A stretch of DNA of 50,881 nt. Origin: Candidatus Babeliales bacterium (GTDB lineage Bacteria; Babelota; Babeliae; Babelales; Vermiphilaceae). This document shows, piece after piece, positions 40,922 to 50,881 of this stretch. The stretch spans positions 1-50,881 of the forward strand of contig DASZBJ010000006.1 of assembly GCA_035944115.1 (NCBI GenBank), written 5' to 3'. Numbering within the stretch: position 1 is the stretch's first letter; every line of letters starts with the position of its first letter. Under the pieces are notes generated by a model. It ran no database searches. It was given only the letters and a program-made list of their open reading frames with translations, and had not been told where the DNA came from. The translations under genes and the position numbers were made by a program.

Positions 40922-42112
40922 ATGAAGCTAAAAAAATATTTATTGTTGTTTGTTTTTCAATTTTGTTTTATATATGCCGATCCACTTTTGGTGGTTGTGC
41001 TGATGGTAAAAAATGAAGCGACGGTAATAGTCGATACGTTAGAGCCGTTTGTTAAGGGTGGCGTGAAAGATTATATTATTTTCGATACAGGGTCTTGTGA
41101 TGGTACGCAGGAAATTGTTAAAGAGTTTTTTAAGGAGCATGGCATAACAAATGGGCATGTTGTAGAAGAGCCATTTATTAATTTTGCTGAATCACGGAAT
41201 CATGCACTTGATGCCGCACAAACTATATTCCCTGATGCTACCTTTATGGTAATGCCTGATGCTGAATGGTATATCCATAATGCGGCAGGTCTTTTGCAGT
41301 TTTGCGAGGAGCATAAAAATGATTTTCATAATTCCTATACCATTACAGCAGCCAGCACCACACAGGCTTTTGGTGTTACAAGATTAATTCGCTGTCGTAG
41401 AAATATTCGGTTTGTTGGGGCTGTTCACGAAACACTTAATCAGCTGACGTTCGTTACATTACCACAGGATGTGTATTTTGAATGGGCACCAAGGGCCATA
41501 GGAATGGAAAAATCTGCGCAACGTTGGCATCGAGATCGTGACTTATTATTAAAAGAACATGAAAAAGATCCGAGTAATGATCGTACTCTTTTTTATCTTG
41601 GCCAAACATATGATTGCCTGGGTGACTGGGAAAATGCGTATACATTTTATAAAAAGCGCGCTGCCATACAGGGATGGGATCAAGAAAATTTTATAATACA
41701 GCTTCGTATGGGAAATGTTGCACGACAGCTTGCCTTGCAAGAGTCTCCTGACGCATTGTGTCCTCTTGCTGTTCAGCATTATCTTAAAGCGTACTCTATG
41801 CGTCCGCAAAGAGCAGAGTCGTTGGTGGCATTGGCGCAATATTATTTGGGTAAACATGAGATGTATCTTGCCTTTCTGTTTGCTTCACGTGCCGTGCAAG
41901 TTCCATATCCGGTGAATGATGTTTTATTTATAGAAAAATACCAGTACGACTTTGTGAGATATGATATTTTGGGTATATGTGCATGGTATGTGGGGGAATA
42001 TGAAATTGGTGAATGGGCAGTACGAAAAGCGCTTGAAGTGCAGCCAGCTGCATGGCATTTGAATTTTAATTTAAAATTGTATGTAGAGCGAAAATCAGCG
42101 ATAAAAACATAA
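40922..42112 (+). CDS. Exported GT2 glycosyltransferase with TPR-like tail
   Basis: A signal peptide (MKLKKYLLLFVFQFCFIYA before DPLLV) leads into a family 2 domain: VVVLMVKNEATVIVDTLEPF, FDTGSCDGTQEI, FAESRNHALDAA and the metal-site-like MPDAEW. About residues 205-390 are repeats of helix pairs with NDRTLFYLGQTYDCLGDWEN, AESLVALAQYYLGKHEMYLA and ILGICAWYVGEYEIGEWAVR. These are TPR-like and could bind the acceptor protein. This architecture (GT2 with TPR) is known from protein and peptide glycosyltransferases. It lies 29 bases after the two-domain gene and is likely in its operon. A possible terminator follows at 42139. Confidence 0.82.
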   Translation: MKLKKYLLLFVFQFCFIYADPLLVVVLMVKNEATVIVDTLEPFVKGGVKDYIIFDTGSCDGTQEIVKEFFKEHGITNGHVVEEPFINFAESRNHALDAAQTIFPDATFMVMPDAEWYIHNAAGLLQFCEEHKNDFHNSYTITAASTTQAFGVTRLIRCRRNIRFVGAVHETLNQLTFVTLPQDVYFEWAPRAIGMEKSAQRWHRDRDLLLKEHEKDPSNDRTLFYLGQTYDCLGDWENAYTFYKKRAAIQGWDQENFIIQLRMGNVARQLALQESPDALCPLAVQHYLKAYSMRPQRAESLVALAQYYLGKHEMYLAFLFASRAVQVPYPVNDVLFIEKYQYDFVRYDILGICAWYVGEYEIGEWAVRKALEVQPAAWHLNFNLKLYVERKSAIKT

Positions 42113-42138
42113 GCTTTCGATCGTTGTTTGATATAGAG

Positions 42139-42166
42139 ATGGCGTTAAAAGTAATTTTAACGCCAT
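42139..42166. terminator. Hairpin between convergent genes
   Basis: Twelve paired bases, ATGGCGTTAAAA with TTTTAACGCCAT, enclose the loop GTAA. It lies between the ends of the TPR glycosyltransferase and the DUF1328 gene and may serve both directions. No long T-run follows. Confidence 0.6.
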
Positions 42167-42196
42167 ACATCTTAATAGATTAAATATTACGTGATA

Positions 42197-42355
42197 TTAA
42201 ACCCGGTAGGCAAAAAACGATAAAACGTATATCACTAAAAAAACGATAAATAATATTTTTGCAATTCCCGCGCTTTCTTGTGCAAGGCCACCAAATCCGA
42301 GTACTGCAGCTATAATAGCTAATACCAAAAAAACCATAGTCCAATGTAACAACAT
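42197..42355 (-). CDS. DUF1328 small membrane protein
   Basis: A 52-residue ORF starts [20 protein letters not shown], continues [20 protein letters not shown] and ends [12 protein letters not shown]. This matches the DUF1328 (YtjA) family, two membrane helices around a Gly/Ala-rich middle with the conserved [10 protein letters not shown]-type stretch. AAGGAG lies five bases before the ATG. The family is common in bacteria; its role is unknown. It is the only gene in this 497-base space between neighbours. Confidence 0.88.
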   Translation of the reverse strand: MLLHWTMVFLVLAIIAAVLGFGGLAQESAGIAKILFIVFLVIYVLSFFAYRV

Positions 42356-42422
42356 TGTTTCTCCTTTATGAAAGTTATAGATACTTAAAACAGTTTTTCA
42401 GTACTACTATATTTTAAAAGTT

Positions 42423-42560
42423 TGAACAGAATCTAGAAACTTATTATTTTGGCCCAATAATGCATTATTTTCTTCATATTGTTTTCTCCGTTGACTTTTA
42501 AAAATATATAAAATAGTGTCACAACGTAATGACAGTTCTAATCAAAATATAGGAGGATTT
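42423..42560. repeat. Leader repeat upstream of the plus-strand collagen genes, copy A
   Basis: About 140 bases match 44886-45020 almost exactly. They hold TTGACT (42491-42496), an AT-rich tract and CTAATCAAAATA, then a GGAGGAT near the end. It lies upstream of the 358-aa collagen gene, so it probably contains its promoter. The best -10 is uncertain. On the minus strand it holds a short reading frame, MKKIMHYWAKIIS, with GGAG upstream, that breaks after 14 codons. Confidence 0.6.
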
Positions 42561-42594
42561 AATCAAAAAATGAGATGATGCGTAATTAATTTAA

Positions 42595-43686
<1,092 letters not shown>

Positions 43687-43750
43687 CAGATGGCAATGTA
43701 TCAAAAAGTTATATTTTTTGGTTTTAACTATTTAATTAAAGGGTGAGTTT

Positions 43751-44791
<1,041 letters not shown>

Positions 44792-44833
44792 TACATAATA
44801 AGCCACCAAGGTATATTTTTTGGTTTTAATTAT

Positions 44834-44874
44834 GGCAGCGCCTATACATATGTATAGGCGCTGCCGATTTTTTT
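44834..44874 (+). terminator. Rho-independent terminator with perfect 16-bp stem
   Basis: A 32-base perfect palindrome (44834-44865, GGCAGCGCCTATACAT and its complement) is followed by GATTTTTTTCT. An identical palindrome lies at 46353. In the remaining 225 bases to the next gene lies a copy of the leader repeat. Confidence 0.9.
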
Positions 44875-44885
44875 CTGGCCAATTA

Positions 44886-45020
44886 AACAGAATCGAGAGA
44901 CTTATTATTTTGGCCCAATAATGCATTATTTTCTTCATATTATTTTCTCCGTTGACTTTTAAAAATATATAAAATAGTGTCACAACGTAATAATAGTTCT
45001 AATCAAAATAGAGGAGGATG
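44886..45020. repeat. Leader repeat, copy B
   Basis: Matches 42423-42560 with few changes, including TTGACT (44952-44957) and GGAGGAT. It lies between the terminator of the 346-aa gene and the 404-aa collagen gene and is likely its promoter region. On the minus strand the frame MKKIMHYWAKIIS here continues to 53 codons. Confidence 0.6.
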
Positions 45021-45065
45021 TAATTAAAAATTGGGGGAGCTAGTCAAAAGATGGGAGTTATCTAA

Positions 45066-46307
<1,242 letters not shown>

Positions 46308-46352
46308 TATCTGACAATGCACCAAAAAATATAATTTTTTGGTTTTAATTAT

Positions 46353-46392
46353 GGCAGCGCCTATACATATGTATAGGCGCTGCCATTTTTTT
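46353..46392 (+). terminator. Rho-independent terminator
   Basis: The same 32-base palindrome as at 44834 is followed by ATTTTTTTTG. It closes the 404-aa collagen gene. Confidence 0.92.
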
Positions 46393-46542
46393 TGTTCTTT
46401 TCTATAGATTCTATGAGAAAATAGCTACTTTTGGTGATGTTGAATACAAATGTTGACTTTATCTATTTGAATATGATCTTATTTGGTTGATAGTGATTTA
46501 TTTCAAACGGTTTCTCATTATTTGTTTTTAGGGGAGCAAACA

Positions 46543-47394
46543 ATGGTTAGTAGAATAATTGGTTTTTATTTGACATGTGTGGTGGCCGCCAGCAGTAATT
46601 TTCTCTTTTCGGCATCTCCATATCGAGTTTCTATTATTACATCGGTATATAAGGGAGATGACTATATCGAAGAGTTTATGCAAGATATAACGCGACAAAC
46701 AATTTTTGATCAATGCGAACTCATTATGATTAACGCAAATTCTCCTCATAATGAAGAGCCGGTCATTAAGAGATATATGGAACAGTATCCCAACATTGTA
46801 TATTTACGGCTGGAAGAAGATCCAGGACTGTATGCAGTTTGGAATATTGGTATAAAAATGGCGAGTGCTGATTATGTAACCAATGCAAATTTAGATGATC
46901 GATTGAATCCATGTTGCTATGAAAAACATGCACAAGCTTTAGATGAAGATTCAACCGTTGACCTTGCCTATTCGGGCGTATATATTACCACAAAACCGCA
47001 TGAAACATTCGAAAATAATAGTGCCAATGGATTCACCATTTGGCAAAGTACACGAGATTTTAATAAAGATTTATTGATTCGTAAATTTGTTCCCTATCCA
47101 TGTAATAATCCAATGTGGCGTAAATCGTTACACCATTATTATGGCCTTTTTGACGAACGATTTAGATCGGCAGGTGATTTAGAAATGTGGTTACGCGCGG
47201 TAATATTTGGCGATGTAAAATTTAAACGGGTTGATGGTATCCATGGATTATATTATTGGAATCCAAATGGCCTTTCTTCAAGCGAATTTCCCGGCGCATC
47301 TGCCACAGGAACCAGAGAAAAAGAGATTTTACGTAAAACGTATCACGAACTGTATGATACAGTATTTCAGCAAATTGAATTTTTAGATCGATAA
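46543..47394 (+). CDS. Exported GT2-like glycosyltransferase
   Basis: The ATG at 46543 has GGGGAG six bases upstream and gives a signal peptide (MVSRIIGFYLTCVVAASSNF, then LFSA); an earlier start would add 20 residues in front. The body is one GT-A domain: VSIITSVYKGDDYIEEFMQD, MINANSPHNEEPVIKRYMEQ, VTNANLDDRLNPCCYE and GDLEMWLRAVIFGD. It is a close paralogue of the second half of the 39.5 kb protein. The DD of the usual metal site is within NLDDR. It may add one sugar of the same glycan. Sugar specificity is unknown. Confidence 0.83.
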   Translation: MVSRIIGFYLTCVVAASSNFLFSASPYRVSIITSVYKGDDYIEEFMQDITRQTIFDQCELIMINANSPHNEEPVIKRYMEQYPNIVYLRLEEDPGLYAVWNIGIKMASADYVTNANLDDRLNPCCYEKHAQALDEDSTVDLAYSGVYITTKPHETFENNSANGFTIWQSTRDFNKDLLIRKFVPYPCNNPMWRKSLHHYYGLFDERFRSAGDLEMWLRAVIFGDVKFKRVDGIHGLYYWNPNGLSSSEFPGASATGTREKEILRKTYHELYDTVFQQIEFLDR

Positions 47395-47423
47395 CAGTAA
47401 TTAGAGTTGATCCGAAAATTATT

Positions 47424-47612
47424 GCCATATATGAAAGCTAACCAGGAATAAGAAATTTCCGATCGTCGTCGCGAGCCGCCATTGGCGTGCGTGGCGATCC
47501 AGGTTAATAAAGGAGTATTTTGATGAAGACAATAAAAAAAGATCTATTTAGTCGCGCTCATACTGAGCACACTATTTCCTGGATCACCACGCAGGCTCGT
47601 GACGACGATAGT
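47424..47612 (+). repeat. Composite dispersed repeat, about 190 bp
   Basis: It is collinear, in reverse, with the unit at 3035-3228. The order on this strand is: left arm (minus-strand CTGGATCGCCACGC), ATG-bearing spacer, GTCGCGC hairpin, then right arm (CTGGATCACCACGCAGGCTC and GACGACG). The last part leads into the coding ORF at 47523. No other gene lies in the 280-base gap. Confidence 0.8.
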
Positions 47613-47678
47613 GAATATCCTTTGCATTGTACTAGTTTTTTGCATTACGAAAATCTCTTTATAAAGGATCTTGTATGA
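47523..47678 (+). CDS. Repeat-borne 51-residue ORF upstream of a glycosyltransferase
   Basis: AAAGGAG lies seven bases before the ATG. The ORF starts MKTIKKDLFSRAHTEHTISW and continues ITTQARDDD, and its TGA overlaps the ATG of the next gene (ATGA). The 3.1 kb unit has a matching frame (MNTIKNDLFCSAQTE) without indels for 23 codons, but with about eight amino-acid changes against four silent ones, so there is no clear sign of selection. It may be translated as a leader or be noise carried by a repeat. Confidence 0.35.
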   Translation: MKTIKKDLFSRAHTEHTISWITTQARDDDSEYPLHCTSFLHYENLFIKDLV

Positions 47679-48730
47679 ATGTTAATAAAATTATTTTTTT
47701 ATTATTTGTCTCTACCGGGTATTTGTTTCCAGACTCTGCTGATACAAAAATTGTTGCATTATTGCAGATTCGTAACGAACGGGAAGTGGTTGAGCAATGT
47801 TTGCGTATGTTGAGTCTGTATGCGGATGGGATTGTTGTGCTCGATGATGCTTCCAATGACAATACCGTACAGATTATACAAAGTTTAATGGGTGAATTGC
47901 CGATAGAAGAGATTGTACAAAACGAAGTCTCAGCCTGGCAAAATGGTTCAGAGCGGGATAATCGTGAAAAGCTATTGATTGCGGGCCGCAGAGCAGGAGG
48001 TACTCATTTTATTGTGCTTGACGCAGATGAGATGTTTTCTGCATTATGTTTGCAAGGGGATTGGTTACGCAAAAAGTTGTTGCAATTAAAGCCAGGGCAG
48101 ACTTTGCGATTACCAACGATCCATCAGTGGAATGATTTGTATGCATATCGTAATGATGCGCAGTGCAATCCAACATTGCTCAAATGGCGTCGTGTATATG
48201 CATTTGCGGATGATGGGGTGTGTACTTATGATGACAATCAGTCATGGCATGGATCAGCATGTATCCATGTATCGCGTGAGCCAGAAAAAATGATCTGCGC
48301 TGATAAGGTTAAAAGTTTTTATTATGACGATGTGCGTACCGGAGTTCTCCATTTTAAATGTGTAAGCTTGGAAAATATTGATGTAAAAAAGGGATGGTAT
48401 ATGTGCCTTGAATTTATTCGCTTGAATGAATCTGGCGCATCAGACGAGCAACGGTTTGCGAACGCACAACATCTTAATAAAGTGTATAACGAATATTTAT
48501 ACAGTGGCATTCTTTCGCAGGTAGATAACATTGTATGCGCGCCGGTGCCTGCGCAATGGTATGCATACCCGTTTTTTGATGGATGTGCGTATATTAAGCC
48601 GCTTGTTACAAAGATAGAAGAGATTGAAGTGTGGTTCAAGCGATATGGTATGGAATACTTCAAAGATTTAGATATTTGGAGTATTGCGGCTGTGCAGGAA
48701 ATTAGAGGCCGATTACAATCAGCGTTATGA
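47675..48730 (+). CDS. Exported GT2-like glycosyltransferase
   Basis: The signal peptide is MNVNKIIFLLFVSTGYLFPD, then SADTK. The GT2-type core has VALLQIRNEREVVEQCLRML, IVVLDDASNDNTVQIIQSLM, and THFIVLDADEMF (a DXD-type metal site). ERDNREKLLIAGRRA lies between. A C-terminal region of about 200 residues is of unknown detail (LKWRRVYAF, GVLHFKCVS). Length is 351 aa. The ATG overlaps the stop of the small repeat-borne ORF and follows AAAGGA at 47664. Only 13 bases lie between its stop and the next gene. Donor and acceptor are unknown. Confidence 0.78.
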   Translation: MNVNKIIFLLFVSTGYLFPDSADTKIVALLQIRNEREVVEQCLRMLSLYADGIVVLDDASNDNTVQIIQSLMGELPIEEIVQNEVSAWQNGSERDNREKLLIAGRRAGGTHFIVLDADEMFSALCLQGDWLRKKLLQLKPGQTLRLPTIHQWNDLYAYRNDAQCNPTLLKWRRVYAFADDGVCTYDDNQSWHGSACIHVSREPEKMICADKVKSFYYDDVRTGVLHFKCVSLENIDVKKGWYMCLEFIRLNESGASDEQRFANAQHLNKVYNEYLYSGILSQVDNIVCAPVPAQWYAYPFFDGCAYIKPLVTKIEEIEVWFKRYGMEYFKDLDIWSIAAVQEIRGRLQSAL

Positions 48731-48743
48731 TTTAAGGAGTAGT

Positions 48744-49907
48744 ATGAAGAAGCAAAATATGATTTTGTTATTAGTATCATTATTTTCTAGCATTTTAGTA
48801 TCTGCGGCTCAAGAAGATGTCCTTGCGGATGGATTTTTAAAGGAACAGTACCAAGATATTGTTATTAATAATGTGGTGGTAAAACCAGGCGTGCGTGAAT
48901 GTGCGCATCGATACGAAGCGCTGAAAACCATCCTTGATCGCTATCAGCGACCAATTACGGTGCTTGATATTGGCGCATCGCAAGGTTACTTTTCTTTCAA
49001 AATTGCGTATGAATATGATGCAACCTGTGTGATGGTTGAAGGTGATTATAATAATGATTGGCGCACCACTGAGCAGCTATTACAGTTATGTAAGCTGAAT
49101 ACAGAGTTAGATAATATTGTTTTTTTGCGTCATAGAATTACACCAGCAGAACTTGAACGACTTGCAACCTGTGAGCATTTTGATGTGATATTGGCGTTTA
49201 ATATTTTACATCATGTAGGATCAGATTGGCAACGGGCTGCAGACGCATTATTTAAGATGGGAGACAATATTATTATTGAAACACCGCCATCAGATGACGT
49301 TTTTGCAGATAAGCATCCAACGATTCGGCCGATAGAAAAATATCTTTTTGATCAGCAGGGCACGGTCATTTGTGAGACCCCGCGCCACACGGATCCGAAT
49401 GTGACCGGAAAAATGTTCTGGTTTGAGCGGGTAAAAACGCAGATGCAAAGGCGACATTGGTTTGAAAAAAAGCTATACGAACCAGGGTATTCAAAATTGG
49501 TTATAACCAGCACGAATACAGAAAAAACAGTTGTAAAGACAGAAACTAATGCAACCTATGCATGGAATCAAGGGATTAATTTGCTTACTTTTAAAATGTT
49601 GGGAGGTGCCTATCCAGAGCCTGAAATGATTGAGCGTGCAGTACGTAATGCGTACACTGGCTTACATCTTGATTTTTTCCCGTGGAATATGATTTTACAA
49701 GGTGAGAACATCGCTACTATTGATAATGATGATGGTCGTTGGATATTCGATCCGCAAGCAAGTTTAGATTTTAGCGTGCAAATGTTGCAAAATAAAACGC
49801 CGCAAGATGTGCTGAGCTGGTATTTAGCGCATTGGATTCCATTTGCGCAGTCACAAGGGGTGTATGCACATTTATTATGGTGTATTGATACAGCAAAGGT
49901 GATGTGA
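48744..49907 (+). CDS. Exported class I SAM-dependent methyltransferase
   Basis: The ATG at 48744 has AAGGAG at a 4-base spacing, and a signal peptide follows (MKKQNMILLLVSLFSSILVS, then AAQEDV). Motif I is ITVLDIGASQGYFSFKIA; motif II has CVMVEGDY; the later block is FDVILAFNILHHVGSDWQRA, and IIIETPP follows. So a Rossmann methyltransferase is likely. Residues about 250-387 are unknown. It lies within a run of exported glycosyltransferases, with the stop overlapping the next start by one base, so it probably methylates a sugar or protein of the same glycan. Sugar methylation is inference. Confidence 0.78.
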   Translation: MKKQNMILLLVSLFSSILVSAAQEDVLADGFLKEQYQDIVINNVVVKPGVRECAHRYEALKTILDRYQRPITVLDIGASQGYFSFKIAYEYDATCVMVEGDYNNDWRTTEQLLQLCKLNTELDNIVFLRHRITPAELERLATCEHFDVILAFNILHHVGSDWQRAADALFKMGDNIIIETPPSDDVFADKHPTIRPIEKYLFDQQGTVICETPRHTDPNVTGKMFWFERVKTQMQRRHWFEKKLYEPGYSKLVITSTNTEKTVVKTETNATYAWNQGINLLTFKMLGGAYPEPEMIERAVRNAYTGLHLDFFPWNMILQGENIATIDNDDGRWIFDPQASLDFSVQMLQNKTPQDVLSWYLAHWIPFAQSQGVYAHLLWCIDTAKVM

Positions 49908-50668
49908 TGCAGATGTTAAAAAAAATTATAGTATCGATTGCCGTAGCATGCAGTGCGGGGCTATTGGCTAATATTGATAATGGATTTGTGCTCATTACTG
50001 TGCTTTACAACGAAACTAATGCTGAGCGTATTGCTGAATATATTGAATGTTTTGAGCGTAATCGCATGCATACCAGTATTGACAGCATTCATGTTATTTA
50101 CGACACGGTTAAAGATGAGGGTAACAATGTGATTCTTGATCATCTTATCCAGTCTGGTGTTGCAATAAGTTATGTGCAAGGGCGCGTGCCATATGCGTAC
50201 TGTTTTGATCTTGCAAATCGGTTATACCCCAATAGGCGGATTATTTTAAGCAATGCGGATATTTATTTTAATGACACGTTAACACTATTGGATCGGTATG
50301 ATTTTACCGATCTTTTCTTTGCACTCACGCGATGGGATGTGCGGCAGGATGGCTCCCTTGAAATCTTTAAGCAATACAACAAAGAAGGAAAGTTTTGGCC
50401 GGATGCATCAATTCGGTCACAAGATGTTTGGATGTTTCAAACCCCACTGCGTGCGTTTAATCGATCAGATATTTTTATGGGAACTATGCAGTGCGATAGC
50501 CGAATTGCATTTCAAGCAGCAAGTAGTGGTCTTGCGGTAATCAATCCCTGTTTGACGATTCAATGTTGCCATTTACATCTTTCTGATGTACGTAATTATG
50601 ATAAATCTGATCGGTATACCGAGCATCATCTGATGCAAGGGGTGGCTTGGAGTCAGTTGCCAGATTAA
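49907..50668 (+). CDS. Exported glycosyltransferase-like protein, family uncertain
   Basis: The ATG at 49907 follows AAGGTGATGTG and overlaps the previous stop by one base. The signal peptide is MQMLKKIIVSIAVACSAGLL, then ANIDNG. The order ITVLYNETNAERIAEYIECF, RRIILSNADIYFNDTL, FFALTRWDV, SQDVWMFQTPLRAF, CDSRIAFQAASSGLAVINPC and CHLHLSDVRNY looks like a GT-A-type enzyme with the DIYFN site as a DXD equivalent. Related proteins occur in marine microbes and large viruses, as far as I recall. No closer name is secure. It is the last gene of the overlapping run starting at 47.7 kb. Confidence 0.65.
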   Translation: MQMLKKIIVSIAVACSAGLLANIDNGFVLITVLYNETNAERIAEYIECFERNRMHTSIDSIHVIYDTVKDEGNNVILDHLIQSGVAISYVQGRVPYAYCFDLANRLYPNRRIILSNADIYFNDTLTLLDRYDFTDLFFALTRWDVRQDGSLEIFKQYNKEGKFWPDASIRSQDVWMFQTPLRAFNRSDIFMGTMQCDSRIAFQAASSGLAVINPCLTIQCCHLHLSDVRNYDKSDRYTEHHLMQGVAWSQLPD

Positions 50669-50709
50669 TCTGGGTTTGGCTTAGGACATCTATAATTTTC
50701 GAATAGACT

Positions 50710-50881
50710 CTAGGCTGTGTGAACGAAATTATCGCAGCCATACAAGAGTTCCTACAAAATATAAGAATCGGAGAAAGGCAATCCTGTGACTTATCAAACC
50801 TGTTTGTCGCGCCTTACCGGCGCATTTATTTCTGGATGGTTACGTTCGCCAAGGCTCTCTCACCATGACGGTTAGAGAAGG
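50710..50881 (+). repeat. Partial dispersed repeat at the right window edge
   Basis: GTGTGAACGAAATT (50717-50730) is also found at 6.4 kb. From 50806, GTCGCGCCTTACCGGCGC followed by CTGGATGGTTACG and a long shared tail (AGGCTCTCTCACCATGACGG) match the left arm of the 32.6 kb element, so a MITE-like copy continues beyond the window. No gene is seen in these 213 bases. Confidence 0.7.

Noticed and set aside
50541-50741. Minus-strand frame at the right edge, considered as transposase remnant
   Set aside because: No DDE or other transposase motif; it overlaps the conserved end of a real gene.

Overview
The window looks like part of the chromosome of a host-associated, Gram-negative-type bacterium with a moderately AT-rich genome. 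The phylum is inference only. Many secreted proteins, ankyrin-repeat proteins, collagen-like proteins and exported sugar enzymes, together with few metabolic genes, would fit an intracellular symbiont or parasite of protists such as Candidatus Dependentiae (TM6). No rRNA, tRNA or CRISPR array was seen, and no intact transposase or phage gene.

Layout. 0.1-3.2 kb: alanine racemase, a membrane-anchored or exported DOT1-like methyltransferase, and an unusual protein with two Nif11-type leader domains, with dispersed repeats around them. 3.3-15.2 kb: mostly secreted proteins of unknown function, plus alanyl-tRNA synthetase and a HIT-family nucleotide hydrolase/transferase. 15.2-20.5 kb, minus strand: a GT39-like membrane glycosyltransferase, a DUF2207 protein, LemA and a signal-peptide GT2. 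20.7-27.2 kb, plus strand: an operon for activated sugars (two-domain oxidoreductase, mannose-1-phosphate guanylyltransferase, GDP-mannose 4,6-dehydratase, GDP-fucose synthase) ending in a second GDP-mannose dehydratase that carries a signal peptide. 27.2-29.1 kb: a secreted ankyrin protein. 29.3-33.7 kb: glycosyltransferases of GT32, GT2 and core-2/GT14 type. 33.8-46.3 kb: six collagen-like secreted proteins in two blocks of three (minus, then plus), with two more glycosyltransferases and a small DUF1328 membrane protein between them. 46.5-50.7 kb: exported glycosyltransferases and an exported methyltransferase in an overlapping run.

How the genes may work together. Most glycosyltransferases here start with a Sec-type signal sequence, whereas four of the five nucleotide-sugar enzymes do not. 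The collagen-like proteins have Thr-rich Gly-X-Thr repeats and globular heads of two kinds, one resembling the C1q/TNF fold and the other the BclA exosporium head. I infer a system that builds glycosylated collagen-like fibres or delivers them, and perhaps sugar-modifying enzymes, outside the cell or into the host. This rests on motifs and neighbourhood only.

The DNA also carries a family of short dispersed repeats with a covarying hairpin and a CTGGATNGCCACGC core, in composite copies of roughly 175-330 bp at 3.0, 6.3, 32.6 and 47.4 kb and partial copies at both window ends. One lies in the 5' end of a gene and another carries a small ORF with a good ribosome binding site. A tandem segmental duplication of about 1.6-1.9 kb (36.1-39.6 kb) produced two sister collagen genes and left a truncated glycosyltransferase leader.
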